The notes beneath the pieces were generated by a model that was not told the origin of the DNA, ran no database searches, and saw only the letters and a program-made list of their open reading frames with translations. From assembly GCF_049994355.1 (NCBI RefSeq), contig NZ_CP188257.1, forward strand, positions 62,001-126,000: DNA of 64,000 bases. Reading direction: 5' to 3'. Shown one piece after another: positions 41,234-50,200 of this stretch (positions within the stretch are counted from its first letter, which is position 1; each line of letters starts with the position of its first letter). Both the position numbers and the translations under genes were made by a program. The stretch is from Angustibacter sp049994355 (GTDB lineage Bacteria > Actinomycetota > Actinomycetes > Actinomycetales > Angustibacteraceae).

Positions 41234-43981
41234 CTACTGCCCCAGCCGCCGGGTGAGTGGCAACCGGGACCGCACGCCGAGGCCGGCCGCCGCCGCGGCC
41301 AGCAGCGGCACCCCGATCCCGATCAGCGCCAGCATCAACCACGGGATGCGGATGATCGGGCTCCCCCAGACACTCATCCCGTCCGGGCCGTTGTGCTGCG
41401 CTGTCAGCGGCCAGGCGACCGCGATCCCGGGAACCAGCCCCACCGCGATCCCAGCCAGGCTTCCCAGCAGCCCGATGACCACCGCCTGGGCCGACGCCAT
41501 GGTGCGTCGGGTGCGCGGCCGGGCTCCGATCGCAGCCAGCGTGGCGGCATCCGGTCGTCCGTCCACCAGGGCCAGGCCGGTCGCGGTCAGCGTGCCGACC
41601 AGGACCGCGAGCGCGGCGATGATGACCAGCCCGACCAGCGGCAGCGCGAAGCTCTCGTCGAAGCCGCGTTCGGTGTACACGTCGGCGTACTGGGCGGACC
41701 CGAGCAGGGTCTCCTGCAGCTTGTCCTGCGCGTCCCGGCTCAGCGCGATGGCGGACGGCGAGAGCACCGCCCCGTTCTGCGCCCACGGCAGCTTCAGCGT
41801 CTCGGCGGCCTTCGGGGTGAGGATGGCGCCGGTCAGGTTGGGCATCCCGCCGGAGGTGAGCAACGGGTCGATCGGCGCGGCCAGCACCCGACGTGTCTGC
41901 AGCTCGGCCACCTTCGGCTTGCTGCCCGAGTAGTCACTGACGAACGTGACCAGCCGCGCGTGGCCGGAGTCGTCCACCAGCGCGGCGGACGGCACCAGCA
42001 CGCCACCGCGGGCCAGCACCGCGCGCTGCTCGTCGTCGAGCTGGTAGCCGAGCGCCTCCAGTCCCGTCTGGTTGGCGACCAGGCTGGACTGCGCGCTGTA
42101 GCCGGCTGTCGGGCGCTTCAGCCCCGCAGTCATCCAGCTGACGCACTTCTCGTCGGCCGTCTCGGACACCGGCGGTGTCGTGGGGCATCCCGGAGGCGCG
42201 ACGTACACGTCGGGTGTCGACATCGGGTCGCTGGTCGACCCACCCAGGGTGCCGGTCGCGAGCAGCGCGCGTCCGGGCGCCAGGGCCTGGGTGGTGGCGT
42301 CGGCGGCGTCCCACCAAGCGGCGTCCATGTCGCTGGCCTGGACAGTCGTCACGCCCGCCGGCAGCCGGGGCTGGTAGTCGCGCCGGCTCTGCGCGAAGTC
42401 GCTGCTGGCGCCGATCGCGAGGGCGGTCACCCCGGCGACCGCAGCCATCACCGCCGCCACCGCGGGGGCGGTCCGGCTGCGTTGGCGGGCGCTGTCCCGG
42501 GTGGCCAGCCGCAGCGGCAGCGGCAGGCGCCGGCCCAGGCGGCCGACGCCGCCCACGAGGGCGGGCATCAGCGCGATGGCCCCCAGCACCATCGTGAGCG
42601 TGCCCGCCGCGACCCAGAGCTCGCCACCCTGCCGGGTGCCGCGCACCAGCGCGACGGCGGCACCGACGCCCAGCAGCACGCCGCCCAGCACGGGCAGTCC
42701 GGGTCGGGAACCGACCTGCCCTCGCCGCCCGGCCAGCACGGCGACGACGTTCTGGCGAGCGGCCGCCCGGGCCGGGAAGTAGGCGGCGGTCAGTGCGGCG
42801 ACCGCCCCGAGCGCTGTCGCAACCAACAGCGCGACCCAGGCCACGTCGAACGGGCCGAGCACCGTCTCCGGCAGGAAGTGCGGGATCAGCGCGACGATCA
42901 ATGCGGCGAGCGGAATGCCCAGTGCCGCACCGAGAACGGCCGCCAGGGCGCCGGTGGTCAGGGCCTGGGCGAGCACCACGCGGCGGACGTCTCGGGCGGT
43001 GCCGCCGGTAGCTGCGACGAGGGCCAGCTGGCGTCTCGAGCGGCGCACCCCGACGGCGAACGCCGGGCCGGCGAGCAGGATGACCTCGAGCACGATGGAG
43101 AAGACCACCAGGAACAGCACGGCGCGGGTGGCCGCGTCCGAGCCGTTGAAGCTGGCGAACGCGCCGGGATCGCTGAGGGTGTCCTCCCAGTTGGCCGGCG
43201 GGTTCTGGATGACCGAGCGGGACGTGATGGCCAGGCCGAGCTGGTTCAGCTCGCGAACCCGTTGCCAGGTCACGGGTTTCGGCCCCGGCACGAGGTAGGT
43301 GTGCTGGGTCTGCTCACCCGCGGCGAGCGCGGCGACCGGTGACGAGGGCCGGGCCACGACCAGGGCGTTGTCGAACACCGACGGCATCACGGCCACACCC
43401 ACGACCCGCCCGGTGCTGGACGCCGCCCCAGAACCCTGGACGCCCTGGGTGACTTCGAGGTTGTGACCGATCGGGAAGCCGTGGCCGGCCAACCATGGCG
43501 AGACGAGCACCTCGGAGTCGTTGCGCGGCAACCGCCCTGAGCGCAGGTCGACGAGCCCGGTCAGCGCCTTGTCGGCGCCGTCGACGCCGACGATGCGCAC
43601 ATGGGTGCGTCCGCGCGCGGTCACCGCCGAGCTGGAGCCCGAGGTGATGTCGATCAGGTCGGCACCGACGGCGCCCCGCACCTGCTGCGGCGTCCAGTCG
43701 GTGTCCTCGGCCGCCTTGTCGGCGACGGCCGCCGTCTCGTCCTTGCTGTCGGGTGAGCCCGAGGTCGATCCGCGCGCAGGCTGCCAGTTGCCGTCCGGCT
43801 CCTGGTCGATCGGCTCGCGCTGGGCGGGGTTCACCAGCGCCTGGGTCTGCCCGAGCTGCTGGTCGAGACCCTCGACCGGGCTGATCGCGTTGGTCTCGTA
43901 GACGGTGGCGAACGTGGACACGGCGAGCACCGGGAGGCCGACCATCACGGCCACCAGGGCGTTGCGTCCCTTGTTGCGCAC
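41234..43981 (-). CDS. FtsX-family ABC permease, N-terminus frameshifted
   Basis: A 915-residue permease of the MacB/FtsX type with two FtsX core domains (about residues 285-405 and 800-900) separated by large extracytoplasmic regions. The annotated GTG 43981 begins at VRNKGRNALVAVMVGLPVL. The natural start appears to be GTG 44033, overlapping the ATPase stop by GTGA and encoding VSLTAWRPALRMARRE in a frame that is one base off: removing one A from GAATCT (43986-43987 on the plus strand are TT) gives RMARRDLVRNKGRN. So the N-terminal ~17 residues are cut off by a 1-base insertion, real or artefactual. Confidence 0.85.
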   Translation of the reverse strand: MRNKGRNALVAVMVGLPVLAVSTFATVYETNAISPVEGLDQQLGQTQALVNPAQREPIDQEPDGNWQPARGSTSGSPDSKDETAAVADKAAEDTDWTPQQVRGAVGADLIDITSGSSSAVTARGRTHVRIVGVDGADKALTGLVDLRSGRLPRNDSEVLVSPWLAGHGFPIGHNLEVTQGVQGSGAASSTGRVVGVAVMPSVFDNALVVARPSSPVAALAAGEQTQHTYLVPGPKPVTWQRVRELNQLGLAITSRSVIQNPPANWEDTLSDPGAFASFNGSDAATRAVLFLVVFSIVLEVILLAGPAFAVGVRRSRRQLALVAATGGTARDVRRVVLAQALTTGALAAVLGAALGIPLAALIVALIPHFLPETVLGPFDVAWVALLVATALGAVAALTAAYFPARAAARQNVVAVLAGRRGQVGSRPGLPVLGGVLLGVGAAVALVRGTRQGGELWVAAGTLTMVLGAIALMPALVGGVGRLGRRLPLPLRLATRDSARQRSRTAPAVAAVMAAVAGVTALAIGASSDFAQSRRDYQPRLPAGVTTVQASDMDAAWWDAADATTQALAPGRALLATGTLGGSTSDPMSTPDVYVAPPGCPTTPPVSETADEKCVSWMTAGLKRPTAGYSAQSSLVANQTGLEALGYQLDDEQRAVLARGGVLVPSAALVDDSGHARLVTFVSDYSGSKPKVAELQTRRVLAAPIDPLLTSGGMPNLTGAILTPKAAETLKLPWAQNGAVLSPSAIALSRDAQDKLQETLLGSAQYADVYTERGFDESFALPLVGLVIIAALAVLVGTLTATGLALVDGRPDAATLAAIGARPRTRRTMASAQAVVIGLLGSLAGIAVGLVPGIAVAWPLTAQHNGPDGMSVWGSPIIRIPWLMLALIGIGVPLLAAAAAGLGVRSRLPLTRRLGQ

Positions 43982-44029
43982 CAGATTCTCGTCGGGCCAT
44001 TCGCAGCGCTGGGCGCCAGGCGGTCAGGC

Positions 44030-44794
44030 TCACGCGGGGCCCTCCCGCAGCAGGACCTCGGCCTCGGGGGCGTCGCCGGTGGAGTCCACCACGACCCCGT
44101 CGCGCAGGAACACCACGCGGTCCGCCCAGGCGGCATGCCGGGCCTCGTGGGTGACCAGCAGACCGGCCGCACCCGCGTCCACCCGGCCGCGCAGCACCCG
44201 CAGCACGGCCTCGCCGGTCTCGGAGTCCAGCGCGCCGGTCGGCTCGTCCGCCAGCACGAGCCGGCGGTCGCCGACCAGGGCTCGCGCGATCGCGGTGCGC
44301 TGCTGTTGCCCGCCGGACATCTCGTCGGGGAACCGGTCGGCGAGGTCGCCGACGCCGACCTCGTCCAGCGCCGCCTGGGCCTGCCGACGCGCCTGCCCCG
44401 ACCGGACGCCGTCCAGCTCGAGCGGCAGCATCACGTTCTCGACGGCGGTCAGCGCGGGGATCAGGTTGAGGTCCTGGAAGACGTAGCCGAGGCTGCGTCG
44501 GCGCAGCGCTGCGATCTCGCCGCGCTTGAGCTGGGACAGCGGCTGGCGCTCGACGTAGACCTCCCCGGACGTCGGGGTGTCCAGCCCACCGGCCAGGCTC
44601 AGCAGCGTCGACTTGCCGGATCCGCTCGGGCCCATCACTGCGACGAGCTCGCCCGGCCGGACGGTGAGGCTGACCTCGCGCAGGGCGTGCACCGCGGTGT
44701 CGCCGGCGCCGTGCACCCGCGACACATCGCGCAGCTCCAGCACCGCGGCGTCCGTGGTTCCTGCTGGGCGGCTGATGCCCTGGGTGGCGGTCAT
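44030..44794 (-). CDS. ABC transporter ATPase, MacB/LolD type
   Basis: A 254-residue ATPase. Walker A is GPSGSGKSTLLS, the ABC signature MSGGQQQRTAIARAL, and Walker B RLVLADEPTGALDS with the switch His in LVTHEARHA. It pairs with the FtsX-type permease encoded next (GTGA overlap). Such exporters handle peptides, lipids or antibiotics. The PadR gene upstream overlaps it by ATGA, so all three are one translationally coupled operon. Confidence 0.93.
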   Translation of the reverse strand: MTATQGISRPAGTTDAAVLELRDVSRVHGAGDTAVHALREVSLTVRPGELVAVMGPSGSGKSTLLSLAGGLDTPTSGEVYVERQPLSQLKRGEIAALRRRSLGYVFQDLNLIPALTAVENVMLPLELDGVRSGQARRQAQAALDEVGVGDLADRFPDEMSGGQQQRTAIARALVGDRRLVLADEPTGALDSETGEAVLRVLRGRVDAGAAGLLVTHEARHAAWADRVVFLRDGVVVDSTGDAPEAEVLLREGPA

Positions 44795-45411
44795 CGCCGG
44801 GCCTCCTTCTCGTGCTCCCGTGCGGCGGGGGTCGCGGCGGGGGTGCGGGCGTGATTCGCGGTGCGGGCGTGGTTCGCGGTGGGGGCGGGATCGTTGGCGC
44901 GGCGGAGCAGCCGGGCCTCGACGTGGTCCAGCCAGCGCACCTCGGCCTCCGCGCTGAAGACCAGGTTGTCCAGCACCAGCAGCCAGGCGAGGTCGTCCCG
45001 CTCGGTGGCCTGCTGCTTGAGCCGGGTCAGGTCGCGCAGCGAGCGCATCGTCTGGGTCCGCTGGGACTGCACGACGGCCGGGACGTCGACGCCGGGCACG
45101 GTGACAGCGAGCGCGAGCTTGATGGCCAGCTCGTCGCGTGGGTGCTCCTCGCGGTCGACCGGGGTGAGCCACCAGCGGCGGACCGTCTCGCTGCCCTCAG
45201 GGGTCAGTCGGTACGTGATCCGGCCCTCGTCGTCCGGCCGTCCTGCGGCTTCGACGAGTCCGTCACGCTCGAGCCGGCTGAGAGTGGTGTAGACCTGCCC
45301 GACGTTCAGCGGCCAGGTGCCACCGGTGCGGCCCTCGAACTCCGAGCGCAGCTGTGCGCCGTACATCGGCTGCTGCGCGAGTAGTGCCAGCAGCCCTTGC
45401 CGGATCGACAT
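44791..45411 (-). CDS. PadR-family transcriptional regulator
   Basis: A 206-residue repressor-type protein. The N-terminal winged helix (MSIRQGLLALLAQQPMYGAQL, then VYTTLSRLERDGLV) is characteristic of PadR, followed by a helical C-terminal dimerisation domain. The tail contains a duplicated TANHAR segment. It begins the exporter operon and probably represses it, using the two palindromes just upstream of its own ATG. The inducer is likely a substrate of the exporter (inference). Confidence 0.92.
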   Translation of the reverse strand: MSIRQGLLALLAQQPMYGAQLRSEFEGRTGGTWPLNVGQVYTTLSRLERDGLVEAAGRPDDEGRITYRLTPEGSETVRRWWLTPVDREEHPRDELAIKLALAVTVPGVDVPAVVQSQRTQTMRSLRDLTRLKQQATERDDLAWLLVLDNLVFSAEAEVRWLDHVEARLLRRANDPAPTANHARTANHARTPAATPAAREHEKEARR

Positions 45412-45425
45412 GATGCCCCTTGTGT

Positions 45426-45467
45426 ATACCGAGTATTACTCTGCTGAACAGCAGGTATACCGGGTAT
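45426..45467. promoter_or_regulatory. Two ATAC-N3-GTAT operator palindromes
   Basis: ATACCGAGTAT (45426-45436) and ATACCGGGTAT (45457-45467) are matching palindromes whose centres are 31 bp apart, about three helical turns, so two repressor dimers would sit on one DNA face. They overlap the likely promoter of the PadR-ABC operon. A CTGCTG-AA-CAGCAG inverted repeat lies between them. Confidence 0.7.
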
Positions 45468-45526
45468 GCAGGGCTGGGTCAACTCCTAAAGGGTCATGGG
45501 GTCGGCCGGGACCACGTCAAACGAGC

Positions 45527-46504
45527 TCAGACGGTGAGCAGCACCTTCCCGATGTGCTGCGAGCCGTCCAACACCTGGTGTGCCCGGGCCGCGTCCGCCA
45601 GCGGCAGCACGGTGTCGATGACCGGCCGGACCCGACCGGCTTCGATCAGCGGCCACACGTGCTCGCGCACGGCCGCCACGATCGCGGCCTTCTCGGCGAC
45701 CGGCCGGGCCCGCAGGGACGTGGCGATGATCGCGGCCCGCTTGCGCATCAACAGCCCGAGGTCGAGCTCGGCCTTGGTGCCGCCCTGCATGCCGATACTC
45801 ACCTGCCGGCCGTTCACCGCCAGCACCTCGAGGTTGCGGGCCAGGTACTTGGCGCCCATGTTGTCCAGGATCACGTCGGCGCCGCGGCCCTCGGTCGCTG
45901 CCCGCACCACCTCGACGAAGTCCTGCTCGCGGTAGTTGACCAGCACGTCCGCACCCAGCTCGCGGCACCGCTCCAGCTTGTCCGCGGACCCGGCGGTGAC
46001 CGCGATCCGGGCACCGACCTCGCGGGCCAGCTGAATGGCCATCGTGCCGATCCCGCTGGACCCGCCGTGCACGAGCAGCAGCTCATCGGGTTGCAAGGAC
46101 GCCGTCATGAAGACGTTGCTCCACACTGTGCACGTCACCTCGGGCAGCGCCGCCGCGTCCACCAGCGGAATCCCGGACGGCGCGGGCAGCAGCTGCCCGA
46201 TAGGCACCGCTACCTGCTCGGCGTACCCGCCACCGGCCAGCACGGCACAGACCGGCGCGCCGACCTCCCAGCCGCTCACCCCGGGACCGAGGGCGGCGAT
46301 CGTGCCGCTGCACTCCAGTCCCAGGTACTCCGAGGCGCCCGGCGGTGGTGGGTAGTGACCCTGCCGCTGCATGAGGTCGGCCCGGTTCACCCCCGCTGCC
46401 GCCACCCGGACCAGCACCTCACCCTGACCGGCGACGGCGTCCGGCACCTCGCCGATCCTCAGCACCTCGGGACCGCCTGGGCCGCTCATCGTGATCGCGC
46501 GCAT
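45527..46504 (-). CDS. NAD(P)H-quinone oxidoreductase (MDR family)
   Basis: A 325-residue zinc-free medium-chain dehydrogenase/reductase of the QOR/PIG3 type. It has GVNRADLMQRQGHYPPPPG, the NADPH-binding VHGGSSGIGTMAIQLA and the ILDNMGAKYL segment; the zinc ligands of alcohol dehydrogenases are absent. It reduces quinones or enones with NADPH. ATG 46504 follows TAGGGT by 6 nt, and this hexamer overlaps the end of the MobA-like gene. Confidence 0.92.
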   Translation of the reverse strand: MRAITMSGPGGPEVLRIGEVPDAVAGQGEVLVRVAAAGVNRADLMQRQGHYPPPPGASEYLGLECSGTIAALGPGVSGWEVGAPVCAVLAGGGYAEQVAVPIGQLLPAPSGIPLVDAAALPEVTCTVWSNVFMTASLQPDELLLVHGGSSGIGTMAIQLAREVGARIAVTAGSADKLERCRELGADVLVNYREQDFVEVVRAATEGRGADVILDNMGAKYLARNLEVLAVNGRQVSIGMQGGTKAELDLGLLMRKRAAIIATSLRARPVAEKAAIVAAVREHVWPLIEAGRVRPVIDTVLPLADAARAHQVLDGSQHIGKVLLTV

Positions 46505-46513
46505 GCCCCGACC

Positions 46514-47092
46514 CTAGGACTGCCCGACCCATCTCAGCGCGGCGGCCAGATCGTCAGGGGTGTCGACGTCCAGCGTGCACGGCGCGGGCACGTCCACCTC
46601 GGCGAGGGTCAGCCCGGACAGCAGGGACCGCATCGAGCGTCCGCGCGCGCCAGCCCCGTCGGCGGTGAGCGCCTCCTGCAGCGCGCCCACCCGGTAGAGC
46701 CCGAGCAACGGCTGGCGCACCCCGGCGGCATCCACTGCGACCACGCCGACCACCTCGGGGGTCAGCCGCGACAGCAGCAGTGGCACCGCGGAGGCGGCGA
46801 ACGGCTGGTCACCGGCCAGCACCGCGACCAGCGCGGACTCGGACAGGTCGTCCAGCGCACAGGCCAGGGCAGCGACCGGACCGCCACCGGCCGGCCGCTC
46901 ACGGACCCAGTGCACTGGCACGGACGTCGGCCGGGTGGGGCCGACCGCGACGACCGGGACGTCGGGGGCCAACCGGGCCAGGCCCTCGAGTAGGCGGTCC
47001 AGCAGCCGGACGCCGGCCAGCTCCACCGACAGCTTGTCGCTGCCCATCCGGCGCGCGCCGCCGCCCGCCAGAACCACCACTCGATCAAGCAC
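46514..47092 (-). CDS. MobA-like nucleotidyltransferase
   Basis: A 192-residue NTP-transferase-like protein. The nucleotide-binding motif is VVVLAGGGARRMGSDK, followed by AVGPTRPT and VLAGDQPFA, where the Asp binds metal. Closest in type to molybdenum cofactor guanylyltransferase (MobA/MocA), although family members also serve other cofactors. GTG 47092 was chosen because CATACT lies 6 nt upstream and the protein then begins just before the motif. No other molybdopterin gene is nearby. Confidence 0.85.
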   Translation of the reverse strand: MLDRVVVLAGGGARRMGSDKLSVELAGVRLLDRLLEGLARLAPDVPVVAVGPTRPTSVPVHWVRERPAGGGPVAALACALDDLSESALVAVLAGDQPFAASAVPLLLSRLTPEVVGVVAVDAAGVRQPLLGLYRVGALQEALTADGAGARGRSMRSLLSGLTLAEVDVPAPCTLDVDTPDDLAAALRWVGQS

Positions 47093-47253
47093 CAGCGCAG
47101 TATGCCAAGCCCGCGCGGTTACCGATCCACGCTCGCCGGGCCCACCGGACACGCCGTCCTTAGGCCGAACGGGTGACTGCCGGTGCGGCTGAGGTCAATG
47201 TCGCCTCGCTCGGCGCCGAAGGGTCATGGACCGGCGACAGAGGGAAGGGCACC

Positions 47254-50200
47254 ATGCTGCGTAACCGAGGTATCAGGACCAAGCTCCTTGCGGTCCTGGC
47301 ACTACCTATCGTGGTTCTGATCATCGGCGCCACCGTGATCTCTGCCCAGGGTTTCACCCGCGCTGCCCAGGCGGCGAAGGTCGAGAAGCTCGCCAATGGC
47401 GGAAGCGCACTCGGCAGCCTGATCCTGCGCCTGCACCAGGAGCGCACGCTCGCCGTGCAGGTCTCCGCCGGCACTGCGACGCCTGAGCAGATCAAGCAGC
47501 TGAAGGGTGCCCAGGCCGGCACCGACAAGGCCGTCATGGAGACCCGCGCCTTCGTACAGAGCCTGAGCCTCAGCTCGCTCTCGCAGGAGGCCATCCAGGC
47601 CGTCGCCGCATCCGAGGGCGGGCACATGCAGCTGCCGTCCGTGCGCGCCGACGTCGTCAGCGGCCACGGTCAGCCGGACCAGATCGCCGCCAAGTACGAC
47701 GGCATGATCGCGCTCGACGCCGCGCTGCCCGCTCGCATCGGTGACTCGCTGAGCGACCGCCGGATCGGTCGCAGCCTCGCCGCCTACACCAACCTCGCCA
47801 ACCTCGCCGAGTACGCCAGCCAGGAGGCCGAGCTCGGCGCGGTCGCCGTGGCCGCCAAGGGCATCGACACCCAGAGCGCCGTGCAGCTGTCGATCCTGCA
47901 GTCCGCGCAGAGCGACCAGATCTCCCAGTTCCGACTGAACGCGAACTCGAAGCTGGCGTCCGCGATGGATGCCGCGCTGTACCAGCCGATCGACGCCCGG
48001 GCCGCCTTCAACACCGAGCGCAACGACATCATGAGCAGCCTCGGCGGCACCCCGACCGTGACCACCCAGCACGACTGGATCAAGAACGCCGGCGAGCGGG
48101 TCACCTCGATCCAGTCGCTCCTACAGCCGCTTGCCGCACAGACCGCGCAGGACGCACGCTCGTCAGCCGCGGACGCTCGCCGCACCGCCGTGGTGCTGCT
48201 CAGCATCAGCTTCATCGTCGTCGCCTTCGTCGTCGTCCTGGGTCTGTACCTGGCCCGCGCGATGACCCGGCCGCTGCGTCGCCTGACCGTCACCGCCGGT
48301 GAGCTCGCCGAAGAGCTGCCGAAGATGGTCGAGCGGATGGCGACCCCGGGTGAGGGCCCCGGCGTCCAGCTGCCCGAGATCGACGTGCAGAGCAACGACG
48401 AGGTGGGCCGCCTGGCCCTGGCCTTCCGGAACGTCAACGAGACGACCGTTCGGGTGGCCGAGGAGCAGGCAGCACTGCGCGCCTCGATCGCCGAGATGTT
48501 CGTCAACGTCGCGCGCCGCAACCACGTCCTGCTCTCGCGCCAGCTGTCCTTCATCGACCAGCTGGAGCGCACCGAGGAGAACCCGGACACGCTGGACAAC
48601 CTGTTCCGCCTCGACCACCTCGCGACCCGGATGCGTCGGAACGCCGAGTCCCTGATCGTGCTCGCGGGTCTGGACAGCGGTCGTCGCCTGCGTCGCTCGA
48701 TGCCGCTGTCCGACGTGATCCGAACCGCCGTGTCGGAGATCGAGCGGTACGACCGCGTCGACCTCGCGCTGCAGGCGGACCCGGCGCTGGTCGGCCACGT
48801 CGCGCTGACCACCGCCCACATGATCGCCGAGCTGCTGGAGAACGCCACCCAGTTCTCCAACCCGGACACCCGGGTGATCACCGCGACCGCGTTCAGCAGC
48901 GCCGGCGTCCGCATCACGATCACCGACCTCGGCCTGGGCATGACCTGGGACGAGATCACCGACGCCAACCAGCGCATCGCCAACCCGCCCGTGACCGACG
49001 TCGTCGGCTCGCAGCGCCTCGGCTTCTACGTGGTCGGCCGCCTGGCCCGCCGCCTGGACGCCACCGTCGCACTGCGCCCGGGTCGGACCCAGGGCACGGT
49101 CGTCACCATCGACCTGCCGCCGGCGCTGTTCGTGCCGGGGTCGTTCTCCGACCTCGCCGTCGCCGACAACGACTACGTCGAGCTGCCGGCCATCGAGGCC
49201 GCTTCCTCGAACGCCTCGGACAGCTCGCTCGCCTCGGCGCCGTCGCTGCCCGCCCCGTCCCTGCCGTCGCTGCCGAGCGTCCCGGTCGCCGAGGCCACTG
49301 GCCTCGACGTCCCGGTCGTGCCGTCCCCGGACTCCACCGGTGACCTGCCGCGCCGTGGTCAGGCCGAGGCCGTCCCGGCCGCAGCCGCCGACCAGGCACG
49401 GGTCGAGCCGCGGGTGCCCGCCCAGTCCGCGCCGGAGGCTCTGGTCGAGCCGGCCGGGGACGGTGGGCTGCTGCCCAAGCGTCACGCCCGCGAGACTTCG
49501 GACGACCTGGACACCCCGGCTGAGCTGCCTGCCGCAGCGCCTGCCCCGCGTCCGGGCATGTTCAACAGCTTCCGCTCGCGTCGTGCGGTGGACGACTCCG
49601 TCGAGGCCACCGCCGCGCCGACCGGGTTCCCCACGCTGGACACCCCGCTGGACGACGGCAGCTCGCCCGCCTTCGTCCCGGTGATCGAGGAGGCCACGCC
49701 GGCCCTGCCGACCCGTGAGGCTCCGGTCGCCGAGGTCGAGGCGCTGGTCGCCGAGGTCGAGGCTCCGGCTCCCGTGGCCGAGTCGGTCGAGGTGCCTGCC
49801 CTGCCGGGCCCTCTGGACGCCGGTTGGGTGCCCGAGTCGCACTCCGACTGGGTCCCGGACCACGTGTCCGCCGAGGACGAGGTCGAGTCAGTCGAGGACG
49901 AGTCGGTCGAGGTCGAGTCGGTCGAGGTCGAGTCGGTCGAGGTCGTCGAGGACGCCCCGGTCGAGTCGGTCGAGGCCTTCGAGCCGGTCGCCGAGGTGGC
50001 CGAGCTCGTCGAGGAGCCCGTCGCCCAGCTCGAGCCCGAGGTGGCCCAGCTGCAGGTCGTGCCGCAGCTCGAGCCCGACTTCGAGCCCGACTTCGCGCCC
50101 GAGTTCGAGGCTGAGTTCGAGGCCGACTCAGAGGTGGAGCCGGTCGCCGAGCAGGCCTTCGAGCCGGTGGCCGTCGAGTCCGTGCCGGACGCCCGTTCGA

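Noticed and set aside
45317..46993. Long plus-strand open frame antisense to PadR, quinone oxidoreductase and MobA-like genes
   Set aside because: Its translation is low-complexity and His/Arg/Gln-rich, the mirror of real minus-strand genes with clear motifs.
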